64,000 bases of DNA from Rapana venosa (taxonomy: Eukaryota > Mollusca > Gastropoda > Neogastropoda > Muricidae). The notes under the pieces are model-generated. The model was not told where the DNA came from. It was given only the letters and a program-made list of their open reading frames with translations, and searched no databases. Made by a program: the position numbers and the translations under genes. Within the stretch, counting starts at the first letter, position 1, and every line of letters begins with the position of its first letter. Positions 22,216-34,330 of the stretch are shown piece by piece. The stretch lies in contig CM054162.1 of NCBI GenBank assembly GCA_028751875.1, positions 548,959-612,958 on the forward strand. The letters run 5' to 3'.

Positions 22216-25059
22216 TGCTTTCCTCAAGGTGTTTCTTTTTTCAGATTGATCAGTTACAGAATGGGGGATGGTTTACATGAAGGTGTTGCTACGTTTTCTA
22301 GTATCCTTTTTTCTCCTCATTGGGATCCCCAGGGGAGGGGGGGAGGTCAGTGTGGAGGCTTTCAATAAATGTCAATAACATCCCCACATAATGAACTTAT
22401 GAACTAGGAGTTCCCTCTGTTCTAGCTGTATCTTGGTTTCTGACCTGCTCTTCTTGTCTTTTCTTCGTCGTCTATCCTGCCTTTTTTGTCCAGAATCGGA
22501 TGTGCTTGTCCTGGTTTTGTCAGGTGCTTAACGGCATCACAAAGCACTTGTGCTCATATGACAGACAGTGTCATGCTCCTTAAGGTATTGTGGCTATCCC
22601 CTCACCCATGCCGTCTTTAACTATCTTCCAGACAACACCAAACACAGAACACCAAAGAAAAAGTTTCCAGACTTTACTTTCCCAAAGTCAAACCAAATCA
22701 CATCAAGACAAATACTTAAATCTCGCTCCCACAAAGACACACAGACAATCACCAACCACACTCTAAACTCTATCCCAATAATACACTCCCCTCCTCTTCT
22801 GCACAAATCAGAAACCAGCTTGAATGAATGCTTTCTGTCTCCCCACTTCACCTCACATAGTCACAATCTGTTCCCCATCTACAGTCCCACCGATGGAAAT
22901 TAGTTTAGGGTAGGCCGAAGTCCTCTAGGAGGTCATGTGTGGACGCGGCAGCAAGGAGAAGAGCGGAAACGGGTCATTGAGGGAAAAAGGTGGATCCAGG
23001 CGAATAAACGGGACAGAGGGTCACAAGGACATGCCGTCGGCGCACTCTTCAGGGCACATAACCGGGCCGCACCCTCTCCAGGCACGTACTTCCACCACTG
23101 TGAGGCACCCACAGGAACCTGGAACCAGCAATTACTTGCCGTTCCTCGCATAGACCCATGGCTAGCGCTAAGCGCACTAGGGGTTTGTGTCCCACCGAAT
23201 TGACAAATAGTTTATTCCCCACCAAATCCCACCCTGTATACCCAAGGACATCAATTTTCCATTTGAAACAAAACAATGACTGATGCGATTCCTCAATTGC
23301 TTATAGTTGAAAGACAGGAAAGTTAAAATACCTTTAAAAACATTGTTTCCAACCAAAGATAATTGTTCCTTACACATACACAATAAGAAACCCACAACAT
23401 CACCGCGTAATAGTACCCCACAGATTGTCCAGTAAAGCCAAAATCACTCGGGACTATCTCCCATGGTATCTTACTTAAACTATCGGAATACTGAAATGTT
23501 TCCTAAAACTCCTAGCTGAGAACCCTCTACACTAGACAAAACATTAGCATATAAAATTATTTATTAAAGAAACGTATCCTATCAATTCATCTAAAGGAGA
23601 GACCTAAGCCTCCACAATAATTATATCTATAAACCTACAGACAAGGAAACCGCCCTCGAAAAACTTCTACGAATTATTTCAAGAACCGACCCTCAGCCAT
23701 TGCACTGCACTGACAACATACCCTTAACACCAACCACCACAACGGATCCATGAAACCATCCCCACCAGAACCCAATCATACGCCTAGCAGATACATCCCT
23801 CAATGACCTAGTCACTGAAAAATCAAGGGGCACTCCTTGACCCCCATGAAAGACGTTGACAAAAACGGACAGAACAACAAAGAACTAGACTGGTCCCCGG
23901 GAGCCAGAAACCACCAAAGATTGACACGCTCCTCGCTGCTCTCCAATAGAGACCATCACACAGGAAGAACGAGTGCTCCCCTGCACCTCAAGGAAGACGT
24001 TGACAGGACGGACACAACGTAACACCGAAGAACGAATCGACTGGTTCCACAGAGCCCTGGAACTACTACCAAGTCTGCGCCCCCCTGCTCTCCAAATAGA
24101 TAACATAAACACCACGCGCGCCAAACAGACCAGCTGGAAACGGCGAAACCAGAGAACTTCAGCCAAAGACTGCGAAAGCCCCCCTCCTAACTGACTAGTC
24201 AAGACATCCTCCTATTTAAAGCCGCGGCTACCCAGCTGATTGAAGACCAAACTCCCTAACTCACGATCCAGGAACTTCACCGTAAAACTAACCTGCAAGC
24301 AAAAACTGCCGAGGATAAGGGGCGTGTTAGGCCAATAAGCTGGGTGTCACCACACACACGTCGTAAAACACTAAAGCCGAATGTGACCCACAGAAAGACA
24401 CTAGCACCCAGACACCATCAGAGAGGGAAACTCCAGCACTGAGTACATGCAACATAAATTATGCACAGAGGATTATGCAAGCCATGACAGACAGCACTAG
24501 TTTGTCCTGAATGTTTGACTAAATAAGAGAAAAACATAATGAAAGAAAAAACACTATTAACATTTTCTATTTCTCGGGAGGATAACAGATAATCACGAAA
24601 ATATTCTTTATTACATGCTTGTTCTTGCGTTTCTGTTTGGTTGTGCTGTTTTGCTGCTTATTAACATTGCAGACCCAGCTGACAGCAGGGGAGACACTAA
24701 GGTTCTGGTAAGTGATCCAGGAATAGGCACATCACTCGCGCATGTGCAAGACCATGCGCCGGAGCGTATGTCCAAACCTGGACACTACGCGAGCAGTTTT
24801 GGCATGTACGTAGAATGGGTACAGCAGGTGCTACCATGACTTTTTTAGATTAGTCTATTCAGTGTGGTTTCTTTCGATCTGTTCCATTTTACTACTATGT
24901 GTGGTTTTGAGCGTTTTGAGTTTTTTCTGCAAGGCATATGTGCTCTTCTTCAGTACAATGAATTAGTCAAGTCTGAAAAAAAACAGTTCTTGGAGTAGGT
25001 GCTGTTTAATATTTCTTTTTAATCATTCTCGTCTGTTCTTTAGGTTATAGGGTCCCTCT

Positions 25060-25385
25060 TCACGTGTTATGCCGGTTTCTTGTAAATTCCTGTCCATCTG
25101 TTCCCCTGGCACACAATGGCCTACTCCTTACATATTACCGAACAGGATTTAAAGTGTTGCGCAAGATGCTTTTGATGTGCGTTTGCAGCCGTGGCCTCGT
25201 TTATAGTCCTTCTCACCCGCAGGTCTTTTGGGGAGTCTGCGAGTCTGCACTGAGGTTAACTCCATAAGGGATATATCCACCTTTGAAACATCGGGATATC
25301 GAGCAACACAGGAGTCGTCAGTATTGCAAGCGCAATGTCCTAACCATAGGCATCTCATCGATTCATTGACTTTAGTCCATCACTA
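25060..25385 (-). mobile_element. mirror copy of the tRNA-derived SINE (family 2)
   Basis: Reverse complement of 9483-9835 with scattered indels. ACGACTCCTGTGTTG, ATGGAGTTAACCTCAGTGCA and ATTGTGTGCCAGGGGAACAG are visible on the reverse strand. It is part of the right arm and not an independent insertion. Confidence 0.75.
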
Positions 25386-26319
25386 ACCGTACACTCACAA
25401 AAGAAAAATTTTCCTTGATAAGCAATGACATCAGGTCATAACATGAAACCAGACGCGATTGTAGACAGTCTCTCGATCCCCCAGCATGCATTATCGTAGG
25501 GTTTCTGTTAATGTATCCATTCCTCTTCTCGAGGTGGGGACGTGTCCCAGTTCACCAGGCTGCGCTCATCAGAACAAGCTCTCTCTGACGTGTTGGCTCC
25601 TCAGGCTTCGGAACAGCTGTGCTGAATAGCACTCAGACTGACTCCGTCCTCCCGGCTCTCCCTGCCTGAGCAGATGAGTGGAGGTGTAGTGCGCTGTTTA
25701 AACTACATTTCCGGTTAGTCTCGCAAGCCAGCCATACACCGACTTCTTCCCCAAATCGCGAATTTCTCTCTGTTGCAATGAGTGGTACTGTTTATTTCTC
25801 ACACATGACCTCTTGTTAGCGCTGATATCGGTGAAAGGCGCAATATTATCAAAAGACCCCCTCTCCCTCCACGACCCCACCCCCCTCCCGCTCCAGGCTT
25901 ATCAATTATTCTTTTATTAAAGAGCTCAGGCTATTCTAGTCCTCATATTAAACCAAACTGAACAAATCAACGTATCTACGAGGTTTGGTCTGATGTCAAT
26001 GCTGCTTCTTTCCTTGTGTGGCAAGGCTGATAAATTGTTGTGCCCTTCAAGACTGATCTGAGAGGCAGCTGTATATCTCTTCTGCCTCTTTAATAAATCT
26101 ACCGTTCTGAACTGCAACAAAACATCAATTCCTTGCCTCACCCTCCTGAGATCCGCACAGTCCTGCATAGGCTTGACCATAAGTTTCTCCCTATTTTCCA
26201 TTCCAATCACAGTCTTTCTCCAAGAATCAACCACAGGCGCAATACCAAAGCTGAGCTACGATCTTCCAGGCAGATCTTACCCACCAATGCCCAATCGTCG
26301 AAGCCCTCCTAAATTACAA

Positions 26320-27720
26320 CTTGTTGCCTCCCGTCAGTGAATTTTTTATTATACTGACATACTCTCCAACACTCTGGAGGAAGAGGATTTTAAAAAAGCA
26401 TCAAAGGCAGTTGACATTGGACAATAGTTTCGTCATCTTCCTTCGCTCTCTATTCTCTCCTGTAAACCTTCCTCTGGTGGTTCTGTCCATTCGCTCTCTC
26501 TGGAGAGGTGTGTATTCAGCCAAGTGGTCAGGCCTAGCGAGGTTAAATATAATATCGCTATAAAATGCAATAGGTTTTACTACTTTTATAAACCATGTTC
26601 GCGTACGTTGTTGTAGTCAATAAGTTTGTGTTACCTGTTTCAGCTTGACACGAAGTCCCTAATCAGGCGAGGAGGGCCGATGGCAAAAAAACCAAGTATG
26701 CGCATGCGTATTCTGTACCCTTGAAAAATAAAGATTCTTCAGTCCTGCCCCATCATCTCTCATTCAAACAGTGGCTTTATTGGAAGCTGTGAGCGCAGTT
26801 TGTGAGGGCGGTGAGTGCAACATCGCTACGAGACACGCCAGTCGCGCGTGATACACGACCAAGACCGAAGTAACAGAGCGGATCTAGCTAGCGCGCCGGG
26901 TCCAATCTGCCCAGGCCTAAAGCAGGCTGAAAAACCCAGAGGGGTCCTCACTACAAGTAATCAGCGGCACCCGCCTCAGTAAAACGTATAGCCAACCGTC
27001 CAGGGTCGATGTGTGGTGGGGGTTCCATCTCCACCATACTGGGTGCCGCTGTCTTCGAGAGGCGACCATAAAGCTAGCGTCCCACGCATTCTACGCAAAC
27101 CGGACGGGTCGTCTGGGTACCGACAGTCGTTTCGAGATGAGATGACTAACTCCGTGGTCCTGTGTGTTAACACGCCTATTAGTCACCGGGAGACATATAA
27201 ATTGACCTATTAATAATAATTAATAGATCTGGAACTTTATATAGCGCGAAGTCGGGTATAGCAACACAACATAACAATAGCAGCTGCTCCAGATGTCTTT
27301 TGTTAATCGAGCGGTGTAGCGCGGGGTTTTGAATGATTGTCTTTAAAAAAAAATTGCGGGTCTCCATCCGTTCCTCAACGACCTGTAAGCGGCACACATG
27401 GCCGAGCGCATTCCGAAAAGCTAAAAGCTGATGTAGTTAACGAGGTGCGGGCCAAGATCAGCCTCTGGAGTCTCTTACACGATAGGTATTCTCAGCCATA
27501 ATCCGGGCCTCGGAGGTGACCGCAGTCTACACACAAACCATGAAGGACGTTGACAATTGTCAGTATTCGAGGTGTGTTCGATTGCGTCATCGGTGAAACG
27601 ATAAGGACGTACTGGCTGAGGAGGACATCGCGACTATCTCCAAGATCCTCACGTATGTACTATGGTTGTCAAACGCAAACGAACGTCTTATCCAGTCCGG
27701 CCTATCCGCACTAGGTCACC
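26320..27720 (-). pseudogene. mirror copy of the receptor pseudogene, scrambled
   Basis: Reverse-strand remnants follow the order of 7602-8793. The receptor 3' end (AAATCCTCTTC and the AGTTGTAA stop region) is at 26290-26440. The TM2-TM3 part is recognisable at about 26985-27170. The SINE tail GCGCTATATAAAGTTCC with a degraded ATT tract is at 27205-27260. The TM1 part, around CAACGTCCT, is at about 27490-27720. No frame stays open, and the TM5-TM7 part (26480-26980) is too disturbed to align by eye. Confidence 0.6.
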
Positions 27721-28800
27721 GACGGCACTATCAAGATGAGGTTAGTTGCATGTAAAGTACAGAATGGACTCGGAACACTTACGATAGCATACAGCCTACC
27801 TGATAAGAACAACACATATCATCAGTTCACTGCATGACAGATGGAAAACTACAAACTCAAATAGGGTGCGCTGCGCACATGATGGATGACGCTCGCTCCC
27901 CGTCTGAATGTTCAACGCAGAGTAATCTGCGTGCACTCTTAAGGTCGTGTAAGACAACAAACTCAAACTCAGACACCACAACAGGAACACAACATCACCC
28001 AAACACAAATACACATAACAATGTCTTCTGCTGGCGCTTGGTCTTCCACTACGCACTCTTAACACTAGTGCATCACTCTACTGAAGCCCAACACTGTCGA
28101 GGATCCCACCAGCTCAGTGTGGTCCTTTCCACCACCGTGTAACACATTCTTGAGTTAATCAAAAAGCGCAGGTTGAGACCCCACGCATAAGCACATAAAG
28201 GCCTGGGCCTGCTCAACCCTTCGCTCAGGACACGTGAATGGAGGTACAGTCGCGCGCAACACAGCGGTTTAGGGCCCCAAGCCCGGCACCTTGGCCTCAG
28301 TTAATTGCTACGCTCCTTCAACAAACAGCCATACCCTTTTCCTCTTCTCACGCACAAACCAATTACTCGGTTGCTTGATGTTACGCGGTTGGCTTATGTT
28401 GTTTTTCGGTTTTGTATCTGCGAGTTCTTGCGCTTTTTTGTTTGGCTCATTTGAGCGTGGATGGTAAGCATTCTTGTGCGTATCTACGGCACTGATAAAT
28501 TTTGTCTATCCGTTACTTCATCTGTAGCAACATGTTGCACAGTTGAGAACCTCATGGTCTCTTCCTGCCTAAGCGCGTTTGTGGTTTGCCTAACACAGAA
28601 GAAGGCACGCTGAACGACCTCTTACGCTGAACGAGGAAGAATGGCGTGATCATAGGAAGGTGAGAAGAGTTTTGTAATTCAGCCAAGTGGTCATCTCTAG
28701 CTAGTTGCGTGGGACTCCCAATAAGTCCGGACACAGGGAAGAGAACAAGCTGAAGAAAACGAACGAGAAGACTGACACGACCACACTCTCCGCCCACCAC
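27651..28800. other. unassigned, low-quality-looking sequence
   Basis: No gene or repeat family is recognised. The mirror position in contig 1 would hold 37-bp array 2, but no such units occur on either strand here, so the collinearity ends or becomes unreadable near 27650. Confidence 0.45.
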
Positions 28801-28975
28801 TCACCACATAGCACACACAAGCGCACACGCACAACACACACACATACACACACACACACGACCAACACACACACAGATATATATAATAGAATGATATATA
28901 TATATATATATTCATCACCTATATATATATTCTATGTATAGGTAGAGTTTAAGCATGATATATATATAGGCAAGT
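28801..28975 (+). repeat. (CA)n and (AT)n microsatellites
   Basis: CA tract at about 28812-28876, followed by TATATA tracts to 28975. Confidence 0.9.
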
Positions 28976-29660
28976 ATACGCTTTGCCTCAATGTGGAACA
29001 TAGTTAGATACACATTCTTTATTACATTCTTTCTCACTGCGATGAACAGTTTTGCACAGGGCACCTACGCTCAAAATCATTCCCTGCTCAAACAGAACGC
29101 GACAAACCCCAAGACCGGTCTCAGCGCTTCCATGCGAGCTTGAAAACAACAAGACAAGCAGGGAGGAAAAAGGTCACAGACCATCCACAGTCTCGGGCTA
29201 GTATCCACCTACCCACCCTACCCCCACCTCCCCATCGTTAGCGCAACAACCATTCTTGAACACATCCTCCACCCCACCACCATCCAAACACATCCCCTAT
29301 TGAACGATGTTCTTTCACCAAAGCGCCAGCACATAAACAACATACAACAAACAACAACACCCACAAACTGCCAGCCAGCCACCCCGAGAGAGGAAAGCAA
29401 CGATTACCATCTGCTAGGTCCTCTGAGCCATCCCAAGGCAAAACACGAGCCTGACGGTGGCAGTGGGGAAGGGGGGGAATAGTGGGGAGGGTGGGGGGTG
29501 GGGGGGAGAGAACATGGCAGGGCAGGGGTGGTGGTGGCGGGGTGGCGGGGAGGTCTGTCCCATGGTTTATACATGCTTCTCTATAGAGGCACAGGTTGTT
29601 CTCTCTTGAATAGCAAGAAGAAAACAAACGTCCTTTCAGTTTGTCTGTATAAAACTGTCG
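28976..29660. other. unassigned; G-rich stretch
   Basis: No gene is recognisable. A strongly G-rich tract with GGGGGAGAG and GGTGG runs at about 29455-29560. Confidence 0.5.
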
Positions 29661-30115
29661 CTTATTCTGGCGTGTTTGTTGATGTGATGTGTGTAGTGTT
29701 TGGAGTGTGTGGTGTTGTGTGTTGGTGTGTGTGTTTCTGTGTGTGTTGTGTGTGTTGTGTGTGTGTTTCTTGTGTTAGTGTGTGTGTGTTGTTGTGTGTG
29801 CTGTTTGTGTGTGTGGGTGTTTGGTGTGTTTTGGTGTTATTGGAGTGTGATGAGAGTGTGGGTGTTTGAGAGTTGGTGAGGTAATTGGTGTGTGTGTGTT
29901 TGGTGGGTGTGGTTTGTGTGTGTGTTGTTTGGTGGGTGTTGGGTGTGTATGTTTGGTGTGTGTTTGGTGTGTGTTTTGGTGTTTGTGTGGTGTTTGGGTG
30001 TGTGTGTGGTGTATTGTGTGTGGGTTTGTGTTGTGTGTTTGTGTGTGTGTGTTTTTTTGTTGCGTGTGTTTTTTGGTGTGTGTAGTGGTTCTGAAAGTGT
30101 GGTGAGTGTGTGGTT
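29661..30115 (+). repeat. GT-rich low-complexity island
   Basis: About 450 bp of degenerate GT repeats. Its reverse complement resembles the CA-rich island at 4815-6440, and its distance from the palindrome centre is about right for a mirror of it. Simple repeats cannot prove that. Cys/Val-rich frames are repeat translations. Confidence 0.85.
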
Positions 30116-31285
30116 GAAAGTTCTAAATTGTTAGCTACTCACCTAACATCTGTACTCTGCTTCCGCACGCGCTTTAGTATTTGTGTTCAAGCATATTACT
30201 TGAGACTTTCCACTAAAGCTCTTTCCTAATAGGTCCATGACCTTTCAGTATCTCATAGTACTGTCTGTCCGTCGCTCTCTCGCTCTCTCCATTCCTCCCC
30301 CCCCACCCCCCTCTCTCTCTCCTCCCTCTTTTCTCTTGGTCCTCGGGCTTCTCTTCGTGCATTGGGTTTTGTTTGGCAAGGGACGGCTTGTGTTACAGTT
30401 TGGGTCTGTCTCTTTGTTGTGGGTTTTTTGCGGGGGAGAGAGGACGCGGGAGGCTTTTTTGTTTTTTGTTTCATGATAGTCCCTACTCAGGGCAAGGGCC
30501 CATATGAAACGATGCAGTTAGCTCAAAGCTATTCTTGTATCTACTGAAGCGAAGTAGACTAACAGAAAGACACACGCCCCCCCCCCCCCCCCCCCCGATC
30601 CTTCTCTCGCTCATCTGAAAGAGTGAAACGATCTCACTAATAGAGATCATGCCGGAGGAAGATGAGGTCTTTCCTGAGCTCCACTGGCAGTAGCTGCTTG
30701 GGAGAGGGGTGGGGGTGGGTCCACCGAATCAACTACCTTCTGAACGGTCAGCCCATCAGGAGAAAACACTTAAGCTCTTAGGAGAAGGGGTGTCCAATCA
30801 TTTTCCGCCCGCGAAACAACCAATCAAAATACCTAGATGCAAGTTGTGGTTGTGTTTCACAGGATATAGACTGATTAGGATAAGATCCGTGTCACTACTG
30901 GTGCATGGGTCCTCACCAGGACGCCATGCCTCTCAGATCCCTGGGCGGTGAGATAACCATCCGGCTCGTGGGTTCCTGTCTCCCTCTCCCTGCCGGTGCT
31001 GTCCGTTGTTCTCTGACTTCTCCCCCTTGTCCTATCGACTCTTCTGTTGACAGAGGTGGTGAAACAATCATCCTAAGAGGAAAAAAAGCTGGAGGAAAGG
31101 TCAATCGTTGTTGGTCTGTGTGGCAGCGACGATGATTTTGGTCATTTGGCATATGGCTGTGTCGGACCGATAGACAGGGAAAGCTGCCTTACACACGTCC
31201 CATGCTGTGGACAAAACAACTGTTTCCCACTGAATATAAATAATTTGATTCTGCAATTAGCAAAGTCAACGTCAAAGAAAAGTTA
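30116..31285. other. unassigned; CT-rich tract and poly-C run
   Basis: CT-rich and C-rich sequence at about 30265-30350 and a poly-C run at 30577-30597. Otherwise there is no recognisable gene or element. Confidence 0.5.
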
Positions 31286-31355
31286 CACACACACACACAC
31301 ACACACGTACCTCACACACACACACACAACACCACAACAACCACACACACACACG
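31286..31355 (+). repeat. (CA)n microsatellite
   Basis: CA tract with short interruptions. Confidence 0.9.
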
Positions 31356-31604
31356 GTAGTCTATCTGTTGCATCCGATATATTGACCACACCACAGAGAC
31401 TCTGAAAGAGTTTTTAAAACAAAGTCCACTGTCAAAGTAGACTCCACAGGGTTGAACCATTCAATTTCTATCAGAAATGACTCTGCTGTCGAGGGAGATC
31501 TGCTCGCTCTGAAAGTTGGCACTAAGGGGTACCCTACTCATAACTTGTGGCGCAAGAACAAATACCCATCATGGACCAAGCACTTCCTTAGTGACCTTAC
31601 TGTT

Positions 31605-31862
31605 GGATGAGCCGACAGGGAGAGAGAACAGGGGGAGGGAAGAGTGAGGAGAGAGAGAGAGAGAGTATGCGCGAGGAAGAGAGAGAGAGAGAGAGGAAGG
31701 AGAGCTGGAGAGAGAGTTCTAGGGAGGCAACAAGAGCGAGTAAGGGCGTTGGGGGAGAATGGAGACTGGAAGAAGAAGAGGAGAGAGAACGAGAGAGCTA
31801 TTCAGGGGATGAGCAGAGTGAGTAAAGGGGTGGGGGAGATGGAGAAGCGAGACAGAGGGACT
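31605..31862 (+). repeat. (GA)n-rich purine tract
   Basis: About 250 bp of GA/GAGG repeats, followed by a short (GAACTC)n tract at 31861-31882. Arg/Glu-rich frames here are repeat translations. Confidence 0.9.
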
Positions 31863-31882
31863 CGGAACTCGAACTCGAACTC

Positions 31883-32854
31883 GGAATTTTTTTATTGAGG
31901 TATAGGGATAAGCCCAGGTGGCTTCTTCTGACACACACAGGCCCCGTGCCAAGAGAGGTGACCCACAGAGACAAAAAAAGACAATCGAACCAAATAAGAA
32001 AACATTACACAATCAAAGATAAAAAGAGAGGTATAGGACTCTTAAATAAATAAAATAAATCGCACTAATCAGATAGTCCAAAACATAGAGTTGTACATTA
32101 TTCAAGCACATGTCTATTCTTAGCATTACTAAGGGATGAGAGAGGGAGAAGAGGAGAACGAATGAATGCCCTTTTACTGCTGTATAGTTTATTCAATGTG
32201 TTCCAGCATGAGGCATCTTTTTACCTACTTTTTTTCATCAAGGAAGAGAAACAGCCAGCGACGACACGACTAGACACAAGACAAAGACATCAGATAGACA
32301 GTAACTAACACACATACGCAAACGCAGACACACTAAACAACTAAACAAAGACAGATTAAACAAACCAAACACACACAAATACCCAACCAAGACAAAAACC
32401 CCAAAAAAACCCGCAAGCAAATAAACAAAAAACGGACAGACCCCCAAAAAACACACCACAAAACTGAAACCATACAACAACAACAAACAGCAAAATCAGA
32501 AAAAAAGAGACATCACAACTTACTCACACAGGTACAAACACGAAACGAGAAAGTAGCGGGCAAAGAAATGGTCCCCCCCCCCCCACCCCCCCGCCCCCCT
32601 TCCCCATCACGCTGCTTAATCTGCTAACGCTTTTGCCAGCAGCATTCCGACCCATGAGTGCCGCCAGATGCCAGACCAACATCACATAGTCCATTTCAGG
32701 CCACACCAACCCTAACGACTGTACCGGAATATAGGCAGGAAAAAAATACGAAAAAAGGAGGAAAGACAGACAGAAAGAAAAGCAATCCTGCCCTGTGGGG
32801 AACACTCGATTTCAACGCTACTCCCGCCGTCCTGAAAATGGTTTGAGAGATATT
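31883..32854. other. unassigned, low-complexity-rich DNA
   Basis: A-rich sequence, a poly-C patch at 32571-32600, and no recognisable gene or element. Confidence 0.5.
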
Positions 32855-32985
32855 GTCTTGTATTGTATTGTGTTTTATTGTATTGTATTATATACCCCTT
32901 TAAGTCACGGCATATTTCTCTGCGTGAAACTCGGGCTGCTCTCCCAGGGCAGAGCATGTCGCCACAAGAGCAACGCCACCCTTTT
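32855..32985 (-). mobile_element. SINE family 1 fragment
   Basis: The reverse strand reads GGCGACATGCTCTGCCCTGG, then GAGAGCAGCCCGAGTTTCAC, GCAGAGAAATATGCC and GTGACTTAAAGGGGTATA. These are the same head and body as 7745-7870. It lacks the L2-type tail and ends instead in a (CAATA)n tract at about 32855-32890. Confidence 0.8.
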
Positions 32986-33149
32986 TTTCTTTTTCCTGTC
33001 TGCAACTGTATTTGTTTCCCTATCAGAGTGGCTTTTTCCTACAGATTTTTGCCAGGGACAACTCTCTTGTTACCGTGGGTTCTTTTGGATGCCCTAAATG
33101 ATTATTTGTAACACACAGGACCTCAGTTTATCGTCTCATCCCAGCACCC

Positions 33150-33292
33150 AGACAACCACTCATGGTCTAATGGATGGGGGAAAAGTTTCTGGCCCAAACG
33201 GGGATCGAACCACCACACACTTCCGACCCGGACTTTTTGCTTTCTAGGCAGGAGCGTTACCTCTAGACCTCCGATTCATCTCACATAATTAT
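33150..33292 (-). mobile_element. tRNA-like SINE head, antisense
   Basis: The reverse strand has a tRNA-like 5' part, GGTCTAGAGGTAACGCTCC (A-box-like), and a B-box-like GTGGTTCGATCCCCG about 55 bases later. The spacing and surrounding sequence are those of a SINE head with an enlarged loop, not of a functional tRNA gene. Confidence 0.6.
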
Positions 33293-33317
33293 ACCTTTCT
33301 ATCACTCTCTCTCTTTC

Positions 33318-33655
33318 TTTCTGCGTCGCCCTCGTGATCTGACGACCCAGGTTTGAGCTGCCACTGAAACACCACACCCGTGCAAGGGATTTTCCCTGGA
33401 GTTTACAGGAGTGCCAGCTCCACTCCCCCGAAAGTCCTTCGGATGAGACTATAAATCGAGGTCCTATGTACGAGCGAACGTACGCAGAACATCTTTTACA
33501 CATAGGTTTAAACTTGTTCTGCATTTCGGAAGAGTAGTCTATTTTGTGCCAGTGAGATTGGATTGGTAAATTTAGAAAGCTGCATGCTTACAGTGACTGG
33601 ATGTAAAAAAGCACATAAGCGTTTTCGAAATAAAAGAATGAATCAATAAAGATTT
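33318..33655 (+). mobile_element. tRNA-derived SINE (family 2), second copy
   Basis: It shares the body of 9483-9835: TCTGACGACCCAGGTTTGAG near the B-box, GGATGAGACTATAAATCGAG, GTAGTCTATTTTGTGCCAGT and GGATGTAAAAAAGCACATAA, ending in AATAAAAGAATGAATCAATA. Confidence 0.8.
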
Positions 33656-34209
33656 TTGTCATCTCTCTTCTTCACAGACGTTTGCAGACAAAACATCACA
33701 TTAAAAAAAACACAACAAACCTACCGAAGAACAGCGCAACAGAGTCAAAAACCAACTCCTTACCTCTGGGGTGTTCTTCATTCCGTCAGTTTTGACATCA
33801 TCTTACACAACATCACAACGTCCACACAACATATCCCACGCTGAACTCAATGACAACACATATAAAAGCACCATAACAAAAACATACAAATAGGCTTGGT
33901 GCCCCGGGCCATTGTCCTGTACAGCACACATTGTGCTGGTTTTTTCCACAAGGGCGTGCACTATTACATTCTCACAATGCTTAAGTTCCTTCCTGCTAGT
34001 TGATCTACTATAAACTTGATGGGGTGTTCACACATTAACTATTTAGTTGAAAAGTGTGTTATATACTCCTCTCTCTTCCCTACCTCCCTTACCGGGGGGG
34101 TAGTGTATGTCAGTGCCTGGTCTCCTCTCTGGTTGTAGGCTGAACTTCTGCAAAAGGTACACTTTCTGTGACCGCAGAAAAAAAAATCTTTTTCAGACAG
34201 GCACTTTTA
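33656..34209. other. unassigned DNA
   Basis: No recognisable gene or repeat family. Confidence 0.5.
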
Positions 34210-34330
34210 TTTTTTAAGGTGGCGCTTGCTCTTGTGGCGACGCGCTCTCACCCAGGGAGAGCAGCCCAAATGTCCCGCAGAGAAATCTGCCGTGACTATC
34301 TAAAGCGGTATAAATATTAAAGTCTGCCTA
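34210..34330 (+). mobile_element. SINE family 1, third copy (head and body)
   Basis: GGTGGCGCTTGCTC, GGCGACGCGCTCTC, GGGAGAGCAGCCCAAATGTC and GCAGAGAAATCTGCCGTGAC are followed by AAAGCGGTATAAATATTAAA. It has no L2-type tail. Confidence 0.8.

Larger units (their letters stand above)
20571..27650 (-). repeat. right arm of the inverted duplication, error-rich
   Basis: On the reverse strand this follows 7555-13870 collinearly, starting at the equivalent of 13870 immediately after the gap. Differences are dominated by scattered extra bases and small indels spread evenly through coding and non-coding parts. The exception is 21540-22215, which is close to its partner. No intact gene is present. The open frames at 22935-23203, 23837-24202 and 24615-24839 are not supported, because their mirror sequence in the left arm does not keep them open. 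Confidence 0.85.

Noticed and set aside
24615..24839. Small secreted protein with a hydrophobic N-terminus
   Set aside because: The leader looks like a signal peptide, but the segment belongs to the disturbed right arm and its left-arm partner is not open in that frame.
2745..31862. Extension of the inverted duplication outward to pair 2745-2860 (CT) with 31605-31862 (GA), and 4815-6440 (CA) with 29661-30115 (GT)
   Set aside because: The distances are suggestive, but only simple repeats match; the unique DNA between them and the 37-bp array 2 have no visible mirror, so I limit the claim to 7555-27650.
33150..33292. Functional tRNA gene
   Set aside because: A-box- and B-box-like sequences are too far apart and no cloverleaf arms can be drawn; it fits a SINE head.
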